From: Oehlia diaphana
Taxonomy: Eukaryota; Glomeromycota; Glomeromycetes; Glomerales; Glomeraceae
Direction: 5' to 3'
NCBI GenBank assembly: GCA_003833135.1
Contig: QZLH01000150.1
Location: 20,685-84,684 of the forward strand
DNA length: 64,000 nucleotides
Below the pieces are notes generated by a model. That model had not been told where the DNA came from. It searched no databases and saw only the letters and a program-made list of their open reading frames with translations. The position numbers were made by a program, and so were the translations under genes. Shown one piece after another: positions 1-11,796 of the stretch. Positions within the stretch are counted from its first letter, which is position 1; every line of letters begins with the position of its first letter.

Positions 1-441
1 TTAAAAAATGTTCAAAAATGAATTGCTTATTAAATATACGGAATTTGTATACGGAATCTATAGAAACGTACATAAAATGTATACAAAACGTATCCTTTCC
101 GTATACATATTTCTTATAGGGCAGGGATATAACCGTTATTCCGTTATTAGGCACTTCGTTATTCGGTGGATATTGAATGATTGTTGTCATGTGTCACTGC
201 GCGGCACAATGGCAGCCAATCATTCAACACCCACCTCCATATCATGCCAAATAACTCTTATATGCATATGTGGGCTTGTTACCCATATATTTCTCGGTTA
301 TAGGCGAAACTATTGCATGACCGTATGCATAATTTCATTGGAAAATAAATTTCACATTCTTTTCAAAGTTGACATTCTGCGTGGAATTCCCATAAGAATT
401 CTTAATATATACCTCTATTGGAAATAATTATTGTTTTTTTA
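1..441. other. intergenic, no gene seen
   Basis: No convincing coding exon. The stretch carries a segment (about 276-313) that recurs at about 1076-1110 upstream of the first kinase gene; both contain CTTGTTACCCAT followed by CGGTTATAGG. It is therefore probably a duplicated kinase upstream region that now lies in front of a TLDc fragment. The open frame at 8-427 has no recognisable domain and I take it as chance. Confidence 0.5.
377..406 (+). promoter_or_regulatory. orphan copy of kinase upstream palindrome
   Basis: Contains CTGCGTGGAATTC, four spacer bases and AGAATTCTTAAT, matching the elements at 1125 and 7337 that lie upstream of the two kinase genes. Here no kinase follows. One base of the left half-site differs (GAATTCC instead of GAATTCT). 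Confidence 0.4.
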
Positions 442-703
442 AGATATTTTATTTTTTCATTTGAAAGTAGTGAAGATATTAAAAATATGAAATTAAGTCG
501 TGTAAAAATTTTTTTAAACATTTATTGTAACAGTGCTTCAGGTTTTAATTTTGGTCATGGTTCTTTATATGCGAATAATCAAATTATATGCTAATAATCC
601 TCATTGTAATTATGAACGTTATTTAAATTATTTAAATATAGATTATAGTCATAATTATTTTAATATTAAAGAAATTGAAACATTTTTAGTAATAAAAAAA
701 TGA
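442..703 (+). pseudogene. TLDc domain C-terminal fragment
   Basis: Translation gives RYFIFSFESSEDIKNMKLSR, then GFNFGHGSLYANN, two stop codons (TAA TAA), and after a frame change a tail with FNIKEIETFLVIKK and a final TGA. This matches the last third of the intact TLDc proteins in the window (FIFSFENG..IQNMKISRVN, FNFGN, EIEVF). The BTB, BACK and first part of TLDc are absent, so it is a relic. Non-coding sequence just upstream (about 418-441) is shared with a second relic at 6381-6470, so the fragment was duplicated after truncation. Confidence 0.75.
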
Positions 704-1124
704 TTAAAAAATTAAATAAATAAATTTAAAATTGTTAAAAATAAATAAATAATGTAATAAAAATTTTTCGCTGGTGACAAATTAAATTTTTTGCGTTTGA
801 GATATCATTGTTCTATATTATATATTCCATATTTTTCCAAAAATGTAACATATTTCCAAAATTATAATGAAATCATGGGACTTGAATTTTTGCTTAATAT
901 AAGCAGTCTCGGAATGTAAAGAGAATATTCTTATAGGAATATTCTATAAAATTGTGTTTCGAAAATCGTTTTATAGTTACCAAATGATGCGTAGTTTTTT
1001 CCTTTTTTGGATAATGCCAGTATCATTACGTAATTCTGAGATGCGTAGAACTGTTAGTAAATGGGCGCCGATCTCTTGTTACCCATTTACGGTTATAGGT
1101 GAAACAGTTTCAAGTTGTGTCTTT

Positions 1125-1256
1125 CTGCGTGGAATTCTGATAAGAATTCTTAATCCAATTGATCAACAGATTGTTCTATCTTTATCATAATGTACCAATA
1201 GTCAAAAAATTATAAGTATGTTGTAGTTTTCTTATTACATTTTATTATAGCATAAA
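1125..1256 (+). promoter_or_regulatory. upstream region of first kinase gene
   Basis: Starts with the inverted repeat GAATTCT-GATA-AGAATTC followed by CCAATTGATCAACAGATTGT, and ends in AGCATAAA just before the ATG. The same order of elements occurs before the paralogue at 7468 (GAATTCT-TATG-AGAATTC, CCAATTGATCAATAGATTGT, CATAAA-ATG). Conservation against an AT-rich decayed background suggests promoter function or recent common origin; these cannot be separated here. Confidence 0.45.
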
Positions 1257-4061
1257 ATGGATCTTGTAAAGATATTAGATGATTTTGACCCAACTCCAAA
1301 ATTAAAATCTAGTCCAATACCAATAAATTTTATTCCTTTTTATAATACTGATTATTGCATTTTTTGTGAAGAACACTACACTCTTGCGCCTTTTTCTATT
1401 TGGCAAAAATATTGCAAAAATTGTTTATCATGTTATCTTATCAATATAACAGATAATAATATGTACTTGGATGCATATTATACAATGAACTTAGAATGTA
1501 GTGAACATGAAATTAGGGCAAAAGAACCACAAGTTATTCAAGAATGTTGCAGAAATTGTTTGAAAGTATTATGTTTTAAACAACTATTTGAATATTATAT
1601 CACTTGTAATAATGATTTATACCAAAATATATACACTAGTACACTCGAAATTGAACAACATTGCAAACTGTGTGAAAAATCACTATATCAAGATACTAAT
1701 ATATCTAAATTCAAGTTATGTTCAGATTGTTATCTAATATTTTCTGAATATATAGAATCAACTTTGACCAAAAAGCCTATTTTAATTATTTACTTACCAT
1801 GGTGGCATAATATATCTCATTGTAACATATGTAATTTAGATTTAACTATAACATCAGACTGCCAGAAATATTGCAAGAATTGTCTTACATTTTATACTGG
1901 ATGTAGAAATTGTTTAACAACAAATATTATTTTTGGATTAATAACTCAATCTCAATGCAAAAAATGCAAAAGAATATCTATCATTTCTGATTCCACAAAT
2001 ATTTTGAATGATAATATTAAATTATCCCAAATATCTAATTGTGAAGCTTGTGGCAAATCCTTAACACTTATATCAGAATTCCAAAAATATTGCGAGAATT
2101 GTTTTATATATTATATTAAATGTAGATATTGTTTAACAATTAATTTTATTTTTGGGCTTACAATTCAATCTCTATGTAGAAAATGCAATAGAACATCTAT
2201 TGTGAATATTTTTAGTGGAAACAGTGAATTAGATGAATTCCTCTTCAACTTATTTCCTGACACACATTTTTGCGTTGATATGAATGTAGATGAGTTTATA
2301 GACGCAGATGAGATTATAGGCGTAAATGAGTTTATAGACATAGATGAGTTTATAAACAAAATAAAAAATATCGACAAATTTTATTTTCCATCAGAAATAA
2401 ATTCAACTATTCTTTCTATATTTCAAAAGTACAAAAATTATCGATCAAAAGAGTTGAAGGATCAATCAAAAAAGTTGAAAGATCAGTTGATGGATCAATC
2501 AAAAATGTTGATGGATCAACCTAAAAAGTTGATAGAGTGGATACCATATTCTCAATTTGCAAATGTAAAGGAAATAGCAAGAGGAGGATTTGGTATCATA
2601 TATTGTGCAACTAGGAATCAAAAAAGTGTCATTCTAAAAAAGTTCAAAAATTCTCAAGATACCAGCAGATATTTTTTAAATGAGGTATTACAAATCTTTG
2701 TATTATTTATAAAATAACTTAATTTTAATCTTTGATATTGAAATTTTTTTAGTTAAAATCAAATCAAAATTGTTATGAAATTAAGCATCATATTATTAGA
2801 ATTCATGGTGTTACAAAAGATCCTAAATTAGGCAATTATATGTTAGTTATGCAATATGCATCAGGAGGAGATTTACATAACTGGTTACAGAAGAAATTTG
2901 CAGATATCACATGGAATAAAAAAAAATTAGCTATTTTGTGGCAAATTTCAGAAGGGTAGAGTATTTATTAGACATAAATAAATAATTCTTGTTATTTATA
3001 ATGTAATTTATTAATTATTTTTATTTTAGACTTGAAACTATTCATAAAGCAGATTATATACATCGAGATTTTCATAGTGGAAACATATTATATGATTTAT
3101 CAAGTATAAAAAGACATCAATGGCTAATTGGAGACCTAGGATTATCACAACCTGCAGATAATACATCGTCAAATAATGAGATATATGGAGTGATACCTTA
3201 TATTGCACCAGAAATATTTAAGGGATCTGCATTTTCTAAAGAAACTGATGTTTATTGTATGGGTATGATTATGTGGGAACTTACAACAGGTTGTAAACCA
3301 TTCTCTAATGTTGAACATGATATCAATTTGATTTTTAAAATCCTTGATGGAGGACGACCTAAAATTACGGAAGATACTCCTGAATGTTATGCAAATTTAA
3401 TGAAAAGTTGTTGGGATCCTGACCCCCAAAAAAGACCTTCTATGACAGAAATTCGTAAAACTTTTGGTAAATGGTTTTTTAAAAACAAAAACATCGAGCC
3501 ATTTAATCAAGCTGAATTAAAAAGAAGAGAGTTAATAGAATCACAGAAACTTGGTCCTGAATTTGCTAAAAAACCTCATCCAAAAGCTATTTATACGAGT
3601 AGGCCACTAAGCTTTTTCATTTCTAAATGTTCATCGATTAACTCATCACAAGGTATTAGTTGTCCTATAAAAAAATCTAAAAATTAACCATAGTATTTTA
3701 AAATGTTAATTAAATTCATTAATTTTTTTAGATTATAATTACATTTCAGAAGAACAAGGATTTGATATAGATGTTGAAAGGTATTCAAAAGTTAAAAAAT
3801 TTTTTTTTTTTTTGAAAAAAACCAATATTATTAATTATTTGTAATTTAATTGACATCCAAACGCAAGTTATACTAGTAGGTCCTTAAATGTACCTGTAAC
3901 TTCTTTGGGAAAGCGAAATATCGAAGAATTAAATATAGAAGAAACTAATAATGATAGCGGTAAATGATTATTTATTTATAATTATTAATTTTATTCAAAT
4001 ATAATACTTATTTTTTTTTAAATTTTAAATAGGAAAACATGTTAAACTCGTTGTATATTAA
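1257..4061 (+). CDS. cysteine-rich protein kinase, six exons
   Basis: Exons by GT..AG borders and frame: 1257-2684, 2753-2955, 3030-3652, 3732-3780, 3868-3959, 4033-4061; 807 aa. The N-terminal half (about 34-312) carries repeated CxxC pairs (CIFC, YCKNC, HCKLC, LCSDC, CNIC, CKKC, CEAC, CRKC), resembling zinc-ribbon modules. The kinase domain follows: glycine loop ARGGFGIIY at about 441-449, lysine in VILKKF near 461, HRDFHSGN with catalytic Asp near 557, GDLGLS in place of DFG at 579-581, and PYIAPE near 604. The tail contains GPEFAKKPHPKAIYTSRPLS and GKRNIEE. A 70-residue cysteine module is duplicated relative to the paralogue at 7468. Acidic DEFID repeats (344-367) and KDQ/MDQ repeats (398-424) precede the kinase. 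It is likely an active tyrosine-kinase-like Ser/Thr kinase; the ligand of the Cys region is unknown. The last three exons are small and the least certain. Confidence 0.85.
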
Positions 4062-4244
4062 TATAGAAATAATTCAATGAACATACATAGTTTGAAGTTA
4101 TTTAATTATTGTCACATATAAATTACTTAGTTTTATAAAATGGACGAAAGGGATAATAATAAATGTGCGTATAATTTAATCGTACGACATTTTTGCTTTA
4201 AAATAAAAAAATCAGCGCTATTTTGCTCAAATGTGTTTATAAAC
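4062..4244. other. kinase 3' flank, no gene
   Basis: AT-rich sequence after the kinase stop codon. The open frame at 4140-4334 runs into the repeat that begins near 4245 and has no domain, so I do not call it. Confidence 0.4.
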
Positions 4245-4720
4245 GAGTTTATATTAGAAATTGTATATAATTTGAGTTTAATACTAAAAAAATCCCGAAC
4301 AAACATTTTAAAAAATAGAAGTTTGTGCTCATGATCAGTTTAAAATGCTTTTTTTGACCAATTTAACAATCCTAATCTAAATAAAAATTATATAGAAGCG
4401 TAAAGTCACATGATTTGCTTACGTTGTATGATTCCTTACTTTCCAAAAGAATATATTTATAATTTCAAGGAGAAATATATTAGAATGTATAAGTGCATTA
4501 CAGTGACATTAAACTCACCGAACTGCAGATGATATTTAATCCTTCTTCAAATAACTTTATTACCCAGCAGCACCCAATGATCATGCTTATAAATATGAAA
4601 AATACCAATAATGAAAAGTGTAGAACTTTTGTAAATTAAGGAAAAAAATTTTTTGATGGCTTTTAAGGTCAGAGAGAGAAACTTGTTTGAATCACGTCAC
4701 TTAATGTTGTCCGTAATATA
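4245..4720. repeat. large degenerate repeat, copy 1
   Basis: Several blocks recur in the same order at 5546-6290: AGTTTGTGCTCA, GCTTTTTTTGA.CAATTTAAC, GAAGCGTAAAGTCACATG, AAGTGCATTA.AGTGACATTA, ACCGAACTGC, and GGTCAGAGAGAGAAACTTGT followed by CACTTAATGTT. Copy 1 is shorter by internal deletions. No coding potential is seen. It may be a non-autonomous transposon present twice in direct orientation about 1.3 kb apart. Confidence 0.6.
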
Positions 4721-5198
4721 CCTAGTAAATTTTAGTAATTATGAGGCGTAGTATTATATTTAAAATTAGTATAAATTTTTAGTAGTTTAAAATTGTATGA
4801 CGTTAAACTAGAGTATCAGGTGATTAGGTTAGTAACAATCTATAATTAGATTTAAGAAAGGGATTAAGATGGTGATTTTAAAGATCAAAACGAAGAAAAA
4901 TTGAATTTCTAAAAACATTAAAAACATGAAAAATAGTAAGTTACATGATGGACGGTTCGTTTGAGCATAAAAACTGAAAATTTGAAATTTTTAGATTTTG
5001 CAACAAGACATAGACATGAAAGGCGCAGGAGGTTTCTTTGAGAAGTTATAATTGGAAATCATATAAAAGGACATAAATATTGACTTTGTGAAAATTCAGG
5101 TTACGAATTTGGGGATTTATTTAAATAATTATTTAGGATATATTTAGTATTGTTAAACCAAGCATATATTTGTATTTATTTATTATTAATAATTGTTA

Positions 5199-5493
5199 AG
5201 CCTAAGGTAGCAACGTGAATTATCACGGGCTTAGGTATTACACCGTCAGATTTAATCCGGATGAATTATGAATTTTGGATTCATGCTTAATTCGGGCAGA
5301 GAATATTTTTTATCAAATTCAAAAAAGGCAATGATCGGCATAGCATAATAAATAGCCTATCATCCACTTTTTTATCTGGATTCATCCGTCATCCGACTGA
5401 AATACTAGCGGATGATCCAAATGAATTTCGAATTGGATATCCGTTGGATTGACGGATTAACCTTGGTCTGGATCTTAACACTAGCTCTTAGGC
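5199..5493. mobile_element. possible MITE with weak terminal repeats
   Basis: Left end TAAGCCTAAG and right end CTTAGGCA form short imperfect inverted termini. The interior is rich in GGATGAATC/GGATTCATCC-type words in both orientations. It sits between the two copies of the 4245/5546 repeat and may have inserted there. No open reading frame. Confidence 0.3.
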
Positions 5494-5545
5494 AGATTTG
5501 ATAAAAAACGAGAAGTTTGAAACGATACAATTATCGTTATTAGGA

Positions 5546-6290
5546 CATAGTTTGAGTTAATACCAAAAAATCCCGAAAAAAATTTGAAGCACGTCTTGGA
5601 ATACATTTTAAAAAGCTGAAGTTTGTGCTCAAACTCTGCTTACTATGCTTTTTTTGAAGCAATTTAACGTCCCTAGTTTAAATAAAAATTAACCATATTA
5701 ACATTAGAAAGAAGCGTAAAGTCACATGCTTTGCTTACGTTATATGATTTTCATGATCTCGTTATTCGCTAGAAAAATATTAGTATGGATAAGTGCATTA
5801 TAGTGACATTAAACTCATAAAAGTTAAATATTTATGGTATTAGTTATTTGATAGGGAGGTTAGAATTACACCGAACTGCGAAACAGTTCGATGATATTTT
5901 TATTACCCTGCAATCGCTGATGATTATGCTTATAAATATGAAAAAATATCAATAACAATTATACAATAGAGTTTATTTATAACTTAATAAAAAAAATCGG
6001 CACGATGAAAAAAAGCGTGATCCTATTTGGCTATAAGATAATAGCAAATATCATTTTATTATAAGCGTCTAGATACTTTGGTCACATGAAACCAATCATT
6101 TCTTTATAATCTGCGTAACCTAAGATTTTAATTACTTTGTTATAATTTATTTTGAATTTTTAATCGATATACAAATTAAATGTGTAGAATATTATTAATT
6201 AAAGAAAAATTTTTTTGATGGCTGTTAAGGCCAGAGAGAGAAACTTGTTCGAATAAAAAAATGTCGTGTCGCTTAATGTTAACTCCTGGG
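5546..6290. repeat. large degenerate repeat, copy 2
   Basis: The fuller version of the repeat at 4245-4720. At 5841-5897 it includes an imperfect hairpin (TAGTTATTTGATAGGG, ACCGAACTGCG, CAGTTCGATGATAT) that matches the near-perfect hairpin at 27569-27648. It ends with GGCCAGAGAGAGAAACTTGT and runs into the TTAATGTTAACTC repeat at 6262. Confidence 0.6.
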
Positions 6291-6380
6291 CAAATTTTAA
6301 TAAAAAAGAGCAGTTTGAAACATTACAGTTATCGTTACTACAAATAATGGATGATGAAATCATATTACTCAATTGGAATT
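6262..6380 (+). repeat. TTAATGTTAACTC dispersed repeat, copy A
   Basis: Shared words: TTAATGTTAACTC, a GCA.ATTTTAAT.AAAAA block, AAACATTACA.TTATCGTTA and ATAATGGATGATG. Further copies lie at 11252-11372 and 15734-15875, with partial ones near 4690 and 5490. No coding content. Confidence 0.6.
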
Positions 6381-6470
6381 TGGAAATAATAATTGATTTT
6401 CTAAAAATAATTTTATTTTTATTCATTTGAAAATAGTGAAGATATTAAAATATGAAATTAAGTTGAGTAA
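6381..6470 (+). pseudogene. short TLDc relic
   Basis: Encodes FYFYSFENSEDIK, a one-base change of frame, then MKLS and a stop. It is related to the relic at 442, including shared non-coding sequence just upstream (TGGAAATAAT.ATTG). Only about 25 codons remain. Confidence 0.55.
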
Positions 6471-7336
6471 AAAATTTTCTAAAGCTATTTAATGTGCATT
6501 GGGAGTTGTATTTTATGTCGAGTTTAATATGTAATATCTATAAATTTTTATAATCTGTAATACATACCTACAACAAAAAAAATAAACGTACAAGAAATGC
6601 ATGATAAACTTATGTACTGAACAAACCAAGGTGAATTAGTAAAGATGATAATCTACTATACATAATTTGATCGCCAAAACAGCTTCATTCAAAATACATA
6701 CTTCAGGGAAAAGGCTAAAGCCACTAAATTATGTAATAATGAAATAATTAGAGGTTAACTGATTAAAATTATTTGGATCGTAATTCTGGTCAGAGTTATA
6801 TAATGCAGATAATGCGAGACAGAAGTATGCATCGAAGCTTTCCGATTTTTTTCTTTTTTGATCAACAAATTAATATGGGGTTACCTATATACTAAATATG
6901 TATGTGAATAGAATCAAATAGATACGATTACAACCAAAAAAAAAAAAAAAAATTTAACCATTTTAGTATTAATCCCTTGGTTAACCGGTTACTAACTTAC
7001 TAACTGGTTAAGGTTTTTTGAAAGATGAAATAATAAGCTTACAAATATATATATGTATGTATGATATAATGAAGCTACATGACATATAGATTGTGTTAAA
7101 AAAAAAAGGTTTTTTTTCTATTGTTTCTAAACGTGATTATTGTGGCTTATTCGAAAATTCTTTAAAATAATCGGCACCCAAATTTCATATCAATTTTAGG
7201 GTGATCTACATATTGAGCAATAGTGTTGTCGTACAATAATACATAAAAGTCAGTAAATGAAAAATTATTAAATAAACTAATTTTTTTTCGGTATGGAATC
7301 GAAAAGTTCTATGCATTATCCTGTATGTCTTACTTT
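6471..7336. other. intergenic, nothing identified
   Basis: AT-rich sequence with homopolymers (A run near 6938, T run near 7110) and no supported exon, RNA gene or clear repeat. Confidence 0.4.
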
Positions 7337-7467
7337 CTGTGTGGAATTCTTATGAGAATTCTTAACCCAATTGATCAATAGATTGTATGACGTATGATCA
7401 TGTCAAAAAATTATAAATATATTATGAACTTTCTAATTTTTTTTATCGATATTTGATATAACATAAA
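7337..7467 (+). promoter_or_regulatory. upstream region of second kinase gene
   Basis: Inverted repeat GAATTCT-TATG-AGAATTC with perfect arms, then CCAATTGATCAATAGATTGT, GTCAAAAAATTATAA and CATAAA-ATG. The order and wording match 1125-1256 before the paralogue. The regulator is unknown. Confidence 0.45.
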
Positions 7468-9956
7468 ATGGTACTTTTAAAAGAAATTTCTTTCGACCCA
7501 ACTCCAAAATTGAAATCTAGTCCTATACCAATTAAATTTATTTCTTTTGATAGACGTAAAAATGAATGTATCTATTGTGGAGAAAAATATATTCATACGC
7601 TTTTTACTTATCAAAAATATTGCAGAAAATGTTTATCACGTTATCTTACTGGTATAAAAGACAATAATTTATATTTGGATGCACATTATTCAATGAACTT
7701 AAAATGTATTGATCATGAAATTAGAACATTTAAACCACGAGTTATTCAAGATTGTTGCGGAAATTGCTTGGTAGTATTACTTTTTAAACAAATATTTGAA
7801 AATATTTTCCGTCATACCGATTTATACATAAATTGTTATAATAATGTGGTCGAAAGTGAAAAGGATTGTAAACTATGTGGAAAATCACTATATCAAGGAA
7901 ATGATGACTATATTATGAAGAAAATCAAATTGTGTACAGATTGCTATCTAATTTCTTCTGAATATATAGAATCCCCCTTAATTAAAAAACCTATTCCAAT
8001 TATTTATTTACCATGGTGGCATAATATATCTTCTTGTAATGCTTGTGATTTAGATTTAACATTTACATCAGACTGCCAGAAATATTGTAGAAATTGTCTT
8101 ATATTTTATACCGGATGTAGATATTGCTTAACAACAAATATTATTTTTGGATTAACAACTCAATCTCGATGTAAAAAATGCAATAGAGTAAAAGGATTAT
8201 TACCATCTATCATTACTGATTTCACAAATATTTTGAGTGGAAATCATGAATTAGATAATTTTCTCCTTGATTTAAGAATTCAAGTACGATATGATAATTT
8301 AAAAATAGACAAGTTTTTAGACGAAATAAAAAATATTAACAAATATTTTGTTTTATCGGAAATAAATTTAACCATTTATTCTATGTGTAAATACTACAAA
8401 AATTCTCAATCAGAAAAAATTATGGAATGGATACCATATTCTCAATTTACAAATATAAGAGAAATTGCAAGAGGAGGATATGGCATCATATATCATGCAA
8501 CTCGGACTGCACTTTTTCAAAATAGTGAAAGTGTTATCTTAAAAAAATTTAAAAATTCTAAATATACTAGCAGATACTTTTTAAATGAGGTATTAAATAT
8601 TTTAATATTTGTTGATATTCGTATTATATATTTTATAATAATAATTTTAATTCTTGTTATTGAAACTTTTTTCAGTTAAAATCATATCAATATTGTTACG
8701 AAATTAAACATCATATTGTTAGGGTGCATGGCGTTACAAAAGACTTTAAGTTAGGTGAATATATGTTAGTTATGCAATATGCATCGGGAGGAGATTTACA
8801 TAACTGGTTACAAAAAAATTTCGCAAATATTACATGGAATAAAGAAAAATTGATGATTTTATGGCAAATTTCAGAAGGGTATTTATATAAATGTATTTAT
8901 AACTATTACTTATGATAATTTCTAATTCACCTATTTATTATAGACTTGAAACTATTCATAAAGCAGATTACATTCATCGAGATTTTCATAGTGGAAACAT
9001 ATTATATCACAATAATTCAATGCAAGAAAGGTATAAAGAAAGACACCAATGGCTAATTGGAGACCTAGGATTATCACAACCTGTAAATATTTCATCATTA
9101 AATAATGAAATATATGGAGTAATACCTTACATCGCACCAGAAATATTTAAAGGGTCTTCATTTTCTAAAGAATCAGATGTTTATAGTATGGGTATGATTA
9201 TGTGGGAACTCACAACAGGTTGTAAGCCTTTTGCTAATGTTGAACATGATCATAGTCTTGTTTATAGAATTCTTGATGGAGAACGACCTGAAATAACAGA
9301 AGACACACCAGAATGTTATGCAAATTTAATGAAAAGTTGTTGGGATCCTAACCCCAAAAAAAGACCTTCAGTAAAAAAAATTCGTAATACTTTTGGTAGT
9401 TGGTTTTTCAGAACTTTACTTGATGATATATTTGCTAAGGCTGAATTAAAAAGAAAAGAGTTAATAGAATCACAGAAACTTGGTCCTGAGTTTGCTAAAA
9501 AACCTCATCCAAAAGCCATTTATACGAGTAGACCATTAATGTCTTTTGTTTCTAAAAGCTCATCTATCAAGTCATCTTTATTTTACAGTAATGAAGGTAT
9601 TTGTTTGGTGTGATTTGTCTTAATGTATTATATAATTATAACGACTATTTTAAATTTTTAGGTTACATTTCGGAAGAAATAAAATTTGATATAAAGTTTA
9701 AAAGGTATTTAATTATAATTAAGTGCATTTTGTTTTAGTATCATTAATAATTATATTTAACGTTTTAAAATCTTTCATCCAAGCGAAATTTATACTAGTG
9801 CTTCATTAAATGTGACAGCAACTTCGAGAAAGAGAAAGGTTGATGGATCAAACATTGAAAATGACGGTAAGTGATTTCACTTGTTTATATTATTATTTAT
9901 TCCATATATTAAATTTATAACCCAAATAAATAGGAAAGAAGAGACTTTGTGATTGA
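7468..9956 (+). CDS. cysteine-rich protein kinase, paralogue
   Basis: Exons 7468-8589, 8676-8878, 8944-9596, 9662-9704, 9784-9866, 9934-9956; 708 aa. All intron positions and phases match the gene at 1257. The N-terminus has the same CxxC series (CIYC, YCRKC, DCKLCGKS, LCTDC, CNAC, YCRNC, CRYC, CKKCNR) but only one copy of the module that is doubled in the paralogue. Kinase motifs: RGGYGIIY near 335, VILKKF near 357, HRDFHSGN with Asp 455, GDLGLS at 481-486, PYIAPEIFKG, and SDVYSMGMIMWELTTG. The tail has GPEFAKKPHPKAIYTSRPL and ATSRKRK. A complete, probably active kinase produced by tandem duplication; AT-rich introns of 65-86 bases. The last small exons rest on frame agreement among three paralogues. 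Confidence 0.87.
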
Positions 9957-11251
9957 ATATAGTCTTAAATATGCTATATAGTTACCTGTTCTAATTACGG
10001 TTTAGGTATAAAAATAACCAAATTAAATTATTATTATTTTAACTAGAACGCTTTTTGAATTTAAATATGAATGTACAAAGATTTATTAATTATAGACATA
10101 TTATTTGTAAGTCGCTTTATTCATAGTTTTCACTATATTTTTTACTGTTCGTACTTATGTCAATTATTTTATGCATAAATAAATCTAGCTGTATATTTGG
10201 TTTATTGTTTGAATATTAAAATTATTAATAACTAACGACTTAAGTTTATTTCACGTGATTTTTTTTCTACTACAATAAACGATTATCATGTAAATATCTA
10301 TTTCGACATACTGTGCATTAAACCCGTCACATGATTTAATGTGCAACCTTTTATAAATGTTCATTAATTATAAAATATTAAATCATTTTTATTTTCGATA
10401 ACATATTAGTTTTGCGAAATATTTCAAAATGATTATTTAATAATATTCTAATTTCTAATCGTGAAATCAAAAACTTATCATAAACTTCACGTTTTTTTCA
10501 CTTAAACATTGTTGAATATTGAATACGTAATTTAAAAATTATTAATCTGCCGGCACCCGGTAATTTGGCCAGGGTTAGAAGGCCATGTTCAGCAAGTGCG
10601 TAAATGTGGATTGGATAAGTATTGTAGCGTCTAAAACTCACCTATTAATTGTGTGGCGCAGTACAAATTTTAAGTTCGTGTTTTAAGTATTTTTATTTAC
10701 TGCGGTCCGGAATGACGGTGGACTATCAACAATATCATCAATTTGGGTTTATTAAGGTGGTCCGCGATGACGTTTCATTTTTAGGAGTTATATGAGGAAT
10801 CAATCATTAATGATGATGGACAGTAGTTGATCATTTACTCTAATAGAAGGATTGGTTCGATATTTATTTAGAAATTATTATTTTAATTGATATAAATATA
10901 CCTTGAATTCGCAGGTTAAGAGATAATTTTGATTGGTTGATTCTTTTTGTCTTTTTCTTATGATTGAAAAAAGAACCACATTAATTATCATGATTAATGG
11001 TTTAATTAGGGTTATGATTATATGATAGGGGGGAAACTATCCCAGTTTGATTTTATGACTTGGGTTAATATATTAGTTTATTTTAGTATGTAACTCAGGA
11101 CATATTAATATTTTATTGCATTTAATAAAGGAATATTTTTGTAAGCTTGTGGTGGCAAATGTCTTTATGACGGGCACAAGTTCTACAGTATGTAACGTAA
11201 GATTCGCATAATTACTTTACTCCGATCCATTAATAAGGCACGGAACGTAAA
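9957..11251. other. intergenic, nothing identified
   Basis: AT-rich, with a slightly more GC-rich patch (10545-10760) containing GCCGGCACCCGG, GTGTGGCGCAG and GCGGTCCGGAATGACGG. No coding exon or RNA gene could be supported. Confidence 0.4.
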
Positions 11252-11372
11252 TCTTGCGCCACTTAATGTTAACTCTCTCGCAGATTTTAATGAAAAACGG
11301 GCGTTTTTAAAACATTACAATTATCGTTACTATATAATAGATATTAAATATTCAAGAATTATATTATATGTT
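11252..11372 (+). repeat. TTAATGTTAACTC dispersed repeat, copy B
   Basis: CACTTAATGTTAACTC, GCAGATTTTAATGAAAAACG, GGGCGTTT, AAACATTACAATTATCGTTA, ATAATAGATA and TTCAAGAATT, in the same order as the copy at 15734. Confidence 0.65.
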
Positions 11373-11796
11373 GATACAAATATGTGTTATCATAATTGTG
11401 CGAGAAATTGGCAACAAGAAAAATTACAGATACTAAGTAATACTATAGTCTGTTTTTACCGCCGTATATAGCGAATTTTTACTGAAAAAAAATTAGAGAA
11501 GTGTTTATATCAAATAATATCAAACAAAGTTTCTTAATGTATGGTATTCGCCCAAAATTAATTGTTAGAATATCCATTGAACTTCATTTCTAAAATTTCT
11601 TATCGATACATTAAATGATCTTTCTCGTTGAATATGTCGTATAACTTTTGATCAATATTACTATTTTTAGAAATTTCAATCGAATAAATGAACTAAAAAA
11701 TTTTTATTAATTTATTTTTATTTTTTAAAATATAGACGAAACTGAAAGGTAATAATATTTATTTATTTAATTATTTATTTTTAACATAGAAATAAG

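Noticed and set aside
8..427. 139-codon open frame at the left edge
   Set aside because: No domain, low-complexity AT-rich composition, and part of the region is a duplicated upstream sequence.
954..1190. 78-codon open frame before the first kinase
   Set aside because: Overlaps the conserved upstream palindrome and has no paralogue as protein.
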